Assembly (NCBI GenBank): GCA_002425885.1
Contig: DINC01000364.1
Span: 1-9,021 of the forward strand
Length of the DNA: 9,021 nt
DNA from: Spirochaetia bacterium UBA5550
GTDB lineage: Bacteria > Spirochaetota > UBA4802 > UBA5550
Direction of reading: 5' to 3'
Positions 1-4,929 of the stretch are shown one piece after another. The translations under genes and the position numbers were made by a program. Numbering within the stretch: position 1 is the stretch's first letter; every line of letters begins with the position of its first letter. The notes under the pieces were generated by a model. The model was not told where the DNA came from. It saw nothing but the letters and a program-made list of their open reading frames with translations, and searched no databases.

Positions 1-22
1 AATAAATACTGAGGTAAAGTAG

Positions 23-634
23 ATGAATGGTAAGCTTTTAAATGCTGAGTTAAGAACCGAAACCGGCAAAAACTCATGCAACAGGCTGAGAGTGGAAGGC
101 TACATCCCTGCAGTTGTATATTCGCACGGAAAATCTGATGTAATCAAAATTAAAGAGAAGGAATTTTCACTTCTGTTTAAAGGTCGCATCTCTGAGAGCG
201 TTATATTCGATCTGCATATTCAAGGGAAGAGTGAAGGGGATCTGATGGCTTATGTTAAGGATTATCAGGCTCATCCGGTAACGGGTAGAATCCTCCATCT
301 CGATCTTTTTAAAGTAACTAAGGGTGAGAAAATTAAAACTCACGTACCTGTTGAACTCATTGGAACACCGATAGGCATTAAACAGGGTGGAATTCTTGAA
401 CACGGTGAGAGAGAACTGTACGTTTTCTGTGCACCTGCATTTCTGCCTGAAAAGATAACTGTTGATATTGCACAGCTTGGCGTAGGTGAATCTGTACATG
501 TAAGTGATATAAAACTCAGCGATGAAATTGAAATTCTTACAAGCGGAAACAGCCTTGTTGCGTCTGTTGAAAGACCGAGAACAGCGGAAGAGGCTCCTGC
601 CGCAGAGGGAGAAGTGCCAGCGTCTGCAGAATAA
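23..634 (+). CDS. rplY/ctc: 50S ribosomal protein L25 (general stress protein Ctc family)
   Basis: This 203-residue protein matches the long, two-domain form of ribosomal protein L25 (Ctc/TL5 type), which binds 5S rRNA in the large subunit. Residues about 1-95 form the L25 RNA-binding domain, with the typical opening LNAELRTETGKN, the IPAVVYSHGK segment and the KDYQAHPVTGRILHLDLFKV segment. Residues about 100-185 form the TL5 C-terminal beta domain, with the VPVELIGTPIGIKQGGIL segment. The tail after about residue 187 is rich in Ala, Glu and Pro, as in many Ctc proteins. The ATG start has a good ribosome binding site, GAGGT at 11-15, seven bases upstream. A pth-family gene follows after 114 bases, the usual partner of this gene. 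The product assignment is secure; the upstream neighbour lies outside the window. Confidence 0.96.
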   Translation: MNGKLLNAELRTETGKNSCNRLRVEGYIPAVVYSHGKSDVIKIKEKEFSLLFKGRISESVIFDLHIQGKSEGDLMAYVKDYQAHPVTGRILHLDLFKVTKGEKIKTHVPVELIGTPIGIKQGGILEHGERELYVFCAPAFLPEKITVDIAQLGVGESVHVSDIKLSDEIEILTSGNSLVASVERPRTAEEAPAAEGEVPASAE

Positions 635-734
635 TGTTTTTGATTTTCAGCTTTCCGGATCTGTATTTTTGATTTTTTTATGAAACTTTGAAGTCGGTCT
701 GCTGTCTCATCAGGTTGCTGATATAAAGTTTTTT

Positions 735-741
735 AAAGGAG
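735..741 (+). promoter_or_regulatory. Shine-Dalgarno site fixing the TTG start of the pth-like gene
   Basis: AAAGGAG lies seven bases upstream of the TTG at 749. The TTG is immediately followed by codons for KLIVGFGNPG, the conserved beginning of Pth proteins, so the non-ATG start is well supported. Confidence 0.8.
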
Positions 742-748
742 CGCTTTA

Positions 749-1384
749 TTGAAATTAATAGTCGGCTTTGGTAATCCGGGGGAAAGATTTGCTAACAACA
801 GGCAGAATATCGGATTCAAGGTTATAGATATTCTGGCGAACAACGAAAATATTGATGTCAGGATCAAGAAAAAAAAGTCTGTAATAGGGCGGGGGAAAAT
901 CGCGAAGAATGATGTGGTTCTCCTCAAGCCTCAGACTTTTGTAAACCTTATTGGTGAATCTGTTCTATACATCGCTTCATTTTTGCGGATAAATGTTAAG
1001 GACATCATCTGCATTGTTGAAGATTCTTCTCTTGAACTTGGAGAACTCCGGGTAGATTATATGTATGCTGATCTTGCTCATGCCGGTGTTGACTCAATGG
1101 CTCTTGCTCTTAAATCAGACAAATTCGCGAAGGTAAGAGTCGGTGTAGGGGGTTGTCCGGAAGGTATGTCAATGGAGGAGTATCTTCTCCAGGACTTTAC
1201 TTTTGAAGAGAACCTTCTTCTAATTGATGTGCTTAATAAAGCAGAGCAGGCTGTGAGGATGCTTGTAACCAATCCGATAGAGGATGTTCAGGAGAAATAT
1301 AATCCTGAAGGAGCTCCCAAAATCAAGAAGAGACAGGTTAAAGCAATACATGTAGATCACAGAAAGATGCAGAAAAACAGCTGA
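749..1384 (+). CDS. pth: Peptidyl-tRNA hydrolase family protein with degenerate active site
   Basis: The 211-residue product is clearly a Pth (family 1) homologue by fold and position. It has KLIVGFGNPG at the N-terminus, LLKPQTFVNLIG at about 58-69, FLRINVKDII at about 78-87, KVRVGVGG near 128-135 and the EYLLQDF segment near 144-150. True Pth cleaves the ester bond of peptidyl-tRNA released from stalled ribosomes. Here key residues differ. The catalytic His of the TRHN motif is Gln19 (CAG at 803-805, in NRQN). The Asp of the HDDLDLP motif aligns with Glu91. The glycine-rich GGHNG loop has become LAHAG, keeping His111 but losing the Asn. Asn9, Asn20 and Asn66 are kept. A basic tail follows the usual end (about 186-211, with KIKKRQVK). 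Translation starts at TTG 749. It may be inactive, altered in activity or used for RNA binding. The symbol reflects family and locus, not proven function. Confidence 0.88.
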   Translation: MKLIVGFGNPGERFANNRQNIGFKVIDILANNENIDVRIKKKKSVIGRGKIAKNDVVLLKPQTFVNLIGESVLYIASFLRINVKDIICIVEDSSLELGELRVDYMYADLAHAGVDSMALALKSDKFAKVRVGVGGCPEGMSMEEYLLQDFTFEENLLLIDVLNKAEQAVRMLVTNPIEDVQEKYNPEGAPKIKKRQVKAIHVDHRKMQKNS

Positions 1385-1403
1385 TTTAATAAATCAGCTG
1401 TTT
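1375..1403. terminator. Bidirectional terminator hairpin between convergent genes
   Basis: A perfect 13-bp inverted repeat, AAACAGCTGATTT at 1375-1387 and AAATCAGCTGTTT at 1391-1403, encloses a 3-base loop. On the minus strand the stem runs into TTTTTC, a reasonable U-tract. On the plus strand the T-run is shorter (TTTCTGT). Both convergent stop codons (TGA at 1382-1384 on +, TGA at 1396-1394 on -) lie within the stem, and by symmetry both proteins end in Asn-Ser. It most likely ends both transcripts, more efficiently on the minus side. Confidence 0.82.
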
Positions 1404-2527
1404 CTGTCTGCTGCAAACCCACTCATATATCTCCTGTTAATAATCACAAGAATTACGGACGCCGCCAGAAGTACAAACGCAGCCATAGGAATTATATAGT
1501 GAATACGTCCTGTAAATGCGAACAGAAAGAAAAATATCGAAAACATCTCTTTTTTAGTTATATACTTCATCTTCAGCGCAAATGTCACAAGCCTGTCTGT
1601 TTCAGGGAGTTTCTGCAGAAATTCTTTATCATAAGCTACAAGAGAACCTGAGTCGCTGTATTTTCTGAGATAACTTACTATGCTGCCAAGCATAATGCCA
1701 AGCCCCGCAAACAGAATAATGATTGTAATGAGCGATACCATCCCCCCCATTTTTGTGTAGAACAGCCAGGAGTTTGAAACCAGAAAGAGTATCAGGGTTG
1801 TGTTGTCGCTGAATGTGTCGAGCCACCCTCCGATTTTAGATACCTTCAGGGTAAATTTTGCAACTTCACCATCAACTCCGTCAAGAACTGATGCCGCCTG
1901 AAACAGAAATCCCCCGAGCACCATGAATGTGTATATTGTCTGAGGAGAATAATTATCTGACGCAGCCATAAAGATGAAAAATGAACTCAGCAGCCCTATT
2001 ATCATATTAAAAACAGTCAGGTAATTCGGGTGAATCCTTGTGGGGGTCAGCCTTAGGCTGATCGGGATAGAGATCCTTTTATTTATTTTCTGCGCTATGT
2101 AGCCGCCGGTATTTTTTATAATATATTCAGATATTTTTTTCTCAGCTTTTCTGCATGCTGATTGATCTTCGACAATGAACAGGTCATCATTGTAAACCGG
2201 TTCAAGGTTTTTTCTGTTTTTTCTGAAATATGTCTCATGCTCTGTAATATTATGCTGCTGTATGAACAGATTCGAAGGGATGACAATTGAACCGTCAGAG
2301 GGGATTTTTCCGCTCATCAGCGCAATTTCTGCTTCGGCATTTCTGATATGTTTAAGGATGTTGTTATTAAAAAAATTCTCCTCCTCCTCTGAAAGGATGA
2401 GAGATATTTTTTTAATTCCTGCTCTTGAAAGGACCATAATGTTTCTTTCAAGGAGATATAATCCCGCAATTTTCAGCGACATTGATTTAAGACCTGAGCC
2501 GGTTATTACAGTGCTTTCAGGGAGCAT
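1394..2527 (-). CDS. CDP-alcohol phosphatidyltransferase with vestigial nucleotidyltransferase-like N-terminus
   Basis: The protein (377 residues from the chosen start) carries the CDP-alcohol phosphatidyltransferase signature D-x2-D-G-x2-A-(R)-x8-G-x3-D-x3-D: Asp216, Asp219, Gly220, Ala223, Lys224 in place of the common Arg, Gly233, Asp237 and Asp241. This family moves a phospho-alcohol from a CDP-linked donor to an acceptor alcohol in the membrane, using two metal ions held by these aspartates. About six hydrophobic segments follow from residue 168 to 363, interrupted by the signature. Residues 1 to about 120 resemble a sugar-nucleotidyltransferase start (KSMSLKIAGLYLLERNI), but the GxGTR nucleotide loop is absent. 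The arrangement recalls bifunctional IPCT/DIPPS proteins. The ATG at 2527 is preferred because AGAGG lies five bases upstream and the fold begins there; an upstream ATG at 2566 would add 13 residues and has no clear ribosome binding site. The substrate is unknown. Confidence 0.85.
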   Translation of the reverse strand: MLPESTVITGSGLKSMSLKIAGLYLLERNIMVLSRAGIKKISLILSEEEENFFNNNILKHIRNAEAEIALMSGKIPSDGSIVIPSNLFIQQHNITEHETYFRKNRKNLEPVYNDDLFIVEDQSACRKAEKKISEYIIKNTGGYIAQKINKRISIPISLRLTPTRIHPNYLTVFNMIIGLLSSFFIFMAASDNYSPQTIYTFMVLGGFLFQAASVLDGVDGEVAKFTLKVSKIGGWLDTFSDNTTLILFLVSNSWLFYTKMGGMVSLITIIILFAGLGIMLGSIVSYLRKYSDSGSLVAYDKEFLQKLPETDRLVTFALKMKYITKKEMFSIFFFLFAFTGRIHYIIPMAAFVLLAASVILVIINRRYMSGFAADRNS

Positions 2528-2532
2528 GATGA

Positions 2533-2537
2533 CCTCT
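2533..2537 (-). promoter_or_regulatory. Shine-Dalgarno site favouring the internal start of the phosphatidyltransferase
   Basis: On the minus strand AGAGG stands five bases before the ATG at 2527-2525. The longer alternative at 2566 is preceded only by an A-rich stretch. This is the reason for the shorter gene model. Confidence 0.5.
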
Positions 2538-2598
2538 TGCATTATTTTAATGTCAGCAAAACTCATTTTTTCTTGACTTTATCCATTTATTAGATTCT

Positions 2599-2604
2599 AT
2601 TATA
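2599..2604 (-). promoter_or_regulatory. Putative -10 element in the divergent promoter region
   Basis: The 135 bases between the two divergent genes (2528-2662) contain a perfect TATAAT on the minus strand at 2604-2599, placed to transcribe the phosphatidyltransferase gene. I see no convincing -35 element for it. On the plus strand TTGACT (2573-2578) is followed after 19 bases by TATTAT (2598-2603), a weak candidate for the secreted-protein gene. The two -10 candidates almost coincide. In AT-rich DNA such matches can arise by chance. Confidence 0.3.
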
Positions 2605-2652
2605 AACGTTCAATTAAAAATCAGTAACACCATTTTTTTTCTTTAACTATAT

Positions 2653-2658
2653 GGGGGA
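2653..2658 (+). promoter_or_regulatory. G-rich ribosome binding site deciding the start at 2663
   Basis: GGGGGA ends four bases before ATG 2663. An earlier in-frame ATG at 2651 overlaps this G-run and has no purine-rich sequence before it, so 2663 is the better start. Confidence 0.5.
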
Positions 2659-2662
2659 TTTT

Positions 2663-3427
2663 ATGATTAGAAGGCTTTTCCTTGCGCTTATGGTCCTTAT
2701 AAATATTTTTTATTTCAGTTCAGGGGGTCATGCCCAGGAGGGTGAGAAGCAGTATAATGCTCAATACAGCCCCACTTCTGTTGTGAAGAGACTCAGCTAT
2801 GAGAATTTCAGGAATATAAAACTGCTTCGTTCCGCTATACTCAATTACGGCGGGGGAGAGGCTGAGGTACAGAAGCTTATTGACCAGTATGCTGATGCAA
2901 CTGCGTTATACTTCCAGGATAAAACTGAAGAGGCAGCAGGCAAGTTTACTGAAAATGAAAGAGAGATTTTCAAGGTCGCAAAAAAAATGGCAGGTGATTA
3001 TCACAAAGATTCAACTGCATTTATTACAAAAGGGATTAAGAGAAATGTCCAGGTAAGCATTGAGCGGGATGTTGATGGTAAAGGGCGTGATGCTGTTATG
3101 GATAAGTATCTTGAAAATGCCAAGGTTTCTCTTAAAAAAGGCTCAGCAATTTATGATGATTATAAGTATACAGGAGACAAAAGCACCGGTTCCGCGAAAA
3201 GACTTATAACATCAATATATTATTACAGAATGTCCAAGCAGAATCTCTTCATGATGTATCAGGCTCATGTAGAAGGTATGAAACTCGACCCTGACAAGAA
3301 GAAAGATCAGGAGATGAAGGAACAGCTGTTTGATAAGCTCATCAAAGAGGATTACAAGGCAGACTATAAAAAAGATATGCAGGATAATAAAAATAAAGTA
3401 TATGTTTCAATGGAGAAAAAAATCTGA
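2663..3427 (+). CDS. Secreted helical protein of unknown function, paralogue of the protein at 7227-8018
   Basis: I do not recognise a named family. The 254-residue product begins with a signal peptide (MIRRLFLALMVLINIF, then a likely cut after GHA at about residue 24), so it should be periplasmic or secreted. There is no lipobox. The mature part is rich in Lys, Asp, Glu and Tyr and looks mainly helical, with no membrane segment. Three blocks match the secreted protein encoded at 7227-8018 in the same order: Glu68-Val to Tyr113 without gaps (EAx3FxEx3EI, then AxxY), Arg180-Leu181 followed 27 residues later by LDPDKK (208-213), and DxKxxYxKx3DN at 230-242. The start is ATG 2663, favoured by GGGGGA just upstream; a longer model from ATG 2651 adds four residues. 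The gene stands alone on the plus strand, and its stop abuts the stop of the HEAT gene. Helical-repeat scaffolding is possible but unproven. Confidence 0.8.
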   Translation: MIRRLFLALMVLINIFYFSSGGHAQEGEKQYNAQYSPTSVVKRLSYENFRNIKLLRSAILNYGGGEAEVQKLIDQYADATALYFQDKTEEAAGKFTENEREIFKVAKKMAGDYHKDSTAFITKGIKRNVQVSIERDVDGKGRDAVMDKYLENAKVSLKKGSAIYDDYKYTGDKSTGSAKRLITSIYYYRMSKQNLFMMYQAHVEGMKLDPDKKKDQEMKEQLFDKLIKEDYKADYKKDMQDNKNKVYVSMEKKI

Positions 3428-4231
3428 TTAAAAGTTAAGTTCAATTTTTTCTCTTTTAAGCGCCTGCAGGGATAAGATTCTAACATCTCTATTCCTGTGG
3501 GTAAGTAATCCCAATAGCCTGTCCCTTGTTTTATCATCAAAAGTATAACCGTTAACCGCAACAAGTGCTCCCTTAAGCAGTGAAGTTCCGGTTCTTTTTT
3601 TATTTATAATACCTGATATTTCATTATACAGCAATGGATCTTTTATCTTAAGATTTGTAAGAACCGCCAGTTTTACTGAAAGGTTCGGGTCCTTCATCCC
3701 TTTAATAATTTTACCAATATAGTTTTTCTGAATATCATCAGGTTTTATTTTCAGGAGCCCGACATAAGAGGCTTCTCTGATAAGCCAGTCCCTGCTTTCT
3801 ATGCCGGTTAAAAAAATATCGATATTGTCATTAGATGCATAATCATGTAATGCTGTTATTGCGGCTCTCCGGACATTATGATCTGCATCGGTCATGGAGA
3901 GTTCCCTGAGTTTTTCAAGGGAGGTATATGATTTCATTTTTTTGAGGCTTTTTATAGCTTCAATCTGTACAGCGGGATGGTAGTCTGAAGCAGCCTGAAG
4001 CATCAGAGTCAATACATTTCTGGCGTAAATTGTATCGCTGAAATTTGAAGCTCTCTTCACTGCTGCGAGACGGGTTTCCCAGTCTCCGGATGAATAATCA
4101 GTTATGCTGCTGCTGATTGATGTTTTTGCAGCTTCATTTTCCTGTTGGAGCACATTAGTGAATGAGCATGAAGATATTGTAAGGCTTGCGGTGCAGATAA
4201 ACAACAATGCTATTTTCCGGATTTTAAGCAT
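3428..4231 (-). CDS. HEAT-repeat lipoprotein
   Basis: From the chosen start the product has 267 residues. It opens with a lipoprotein signal: MLKIRK, a hydrophobic core, then the lipobox ISSC with Cys22 as the lipidated residue. The mature part consists of HEAT-like helical pairs, visible as repeating segments: HPAVQIEAIKSLKKM (about 85-99), HNVRRAAITALHDY (118-131), WLIREASYVGLLKI (149-162), NLSVKLAVLTNLKI (183-196) and RDVRILSLQALKRE (248-261). Such repeats are protein-binding scaffolds, so it probably holds a partner at the membrane; no catalytic motif is seen. It is the last gene of the minus-strand operon, eight bases after fecR. An in-frame ATG at 4264 would add 11 residues and overlap fecR by 25 bases. 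I prefer 4231 because it gives a normal-length signal peptide, although neither start has a strong ribosome binding site. Partner and role are unknown. Confidence 0.82.
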   Translation of the reverse strand: MLKIRKIALLFICTASLTISSCSFTNVLQQENEAAKTSISSSITDYSSGDWETRLAAVKRASNFSDTIYARNVLTLMLQAASDYHPAVQIEAIKSLKKMKSYTSLEKLRELSMTDADHNVRRAAITALHDYASNDNIDIFLTGIESRDWLIREASYVGLLKIKPDDIQKNYIGKIIKGMKDPNLSVKLAVLTNLKIKDPLLYNEISGIINKKRTGTSLLKGALVAVNGYTFDDKTRDRLLGLLTHRNRDVRILSLQALKREKIELNF

Positions 4232-4239
4232 GAATTGAA

Positions 4240-4920
4240 TCAATCGCTTTTTATGAAGGGCCATTCAGCAGTGCGGCCTTCTTTTCTGTAAACAAGCACA
4301 CGCCTGGAATCTTCAGAAAGGAGAAGACGGCCAAGCCATGAAGTCCGCAGTATTTTATCAACTTTTCGCGGGGCTTCCGGTGAGTTGTCTCTCTTAACAA
4401 AAGACTCATCACCACCGGTTAATATAAAAGCTTCATCTTTTGACGGGTTTATCCCCGCGAAACCCGCTTCACCTGAATATATGAAAACAGCAGTTTCATC
4501 TCTCCCTGTAACAATACTTATTTCGGAATTAACCGATTTTGTTATGGAAACAGGTGTTTTTATAACAAGTGATGTATCAAGGAATCTGTTTTTCTGAATA
4601 ACCTGTATTTTACCTTTCTCAAGATAGAGTTCAGTCGGCCTGTCGCGCTCTGTTAATCTTACCCTGTTTATTAATAAGTCCGAGTTTTCATAAATGATTA
4701 CTGCTGTTTTATCTTTCAGCAGTATACGGCAGGATGATCTTTTTGCGGTTTTGATTCTTTCACCCGGGGTAATATTTTTGCTTTTACTGCCGCAGTCCGC
4801 ATCAGCGCAATTGATATTAATTCTTTTAATAAGCCCGTCACTTTGAACAATTTTCCCTGCAACTGTTTCAGCTGAGGCAATCCCTGGTATCAAAAGAACT
4901 ATTGCGAAGAACAGCCGCAT
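4240..4920 (-). CDS. FecR-domain periplasmic protein
   Basis: The 226-residue product has a signal peptide (MRLFFAIVLLIPGIASA, cut before ETVAG). Residues about 48-140 look like a FecR domain: ITPGERIKTAKRSSCRILL, then KDKTAVIIYENSDLLIN, then YLEKGKIQVI and a VIKTPVSITKSV stretch. In iron-uptake systems FecR relays an outer-membrane signal to an anti-sigma role. Here there is no membrane anchor after the signal, no sigma-factor gene and no TonB-dependent receptor beside it, so it is more likely one of the many free-standing periplasmic FecR-like beta-domain proteins. Three cysteines remain after export (Cys38 and Cys43 in CADADC, and Cys64), so a disulfide is possible. AAGGA lies about six bases before ATG 4920 and overlaps the stop codon of the upstream slt gene (gap of nine bases), which points to coupled translation. 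The domain call is good; the function is unknown. Confidence 0.83.
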   Translation of the reverse strand: MRLFFAIVLLIPGIASAETVAGKIVQSDGLIKRININCADADCGSKSKNITPGERIKTAKRSSCRILLKDKTAVIIYENSDLLINRVRLTERDRPTELYLEKGKIQVIQKNRFLDTSLVIKTPVSITKSVNSEISIVTGRDETAVFIYSGEAGFAGINPSKDEAFILTGGDESFVKRDNSPEAPRKVDKILRTSWLGRLLLSEDSRRVLVYRKEGRTAEWPFIKSD

Positions 4921-4929
4921 GATATATCC

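Noticed and set aside
167..499. Open frame of 110 codons on the - strand inside the L25 gene
   Set aside because: Antisense shadow of a conserved ribosomal protein gene; the translated sequence looks random.
709..722. Small hairpin ATCAG-GTTG-CTGAT before the pth-like gene as a terminator
   Set aside because: A five-pair stem is too weak to call, although it is followed by a T-run.
2262..2576. Open frame of 104 codons on the + strand inside the phosphatidyltransferase gene
   Set aside because: It lies antisense to a well-supported gene, has no ribosome binding site worth noting and shows no recognisable protein pattern.
3413..3453. AT-rich inverted repeat between the convergent genes as a terminator
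   Set aside because: Nine mostly A-T pairs around a 23-base loop would be unstable; not listed as a feature.
4240..4264. Longer HEAT-protein model starting at 4264 and overlapping fecR by 25 bases
   Set aside because: It gives an unusually long n-region before the lipoprotein signal, and the AGAAGG upstream is about 12 bases away; the 4231 start fits better, though not decisively.
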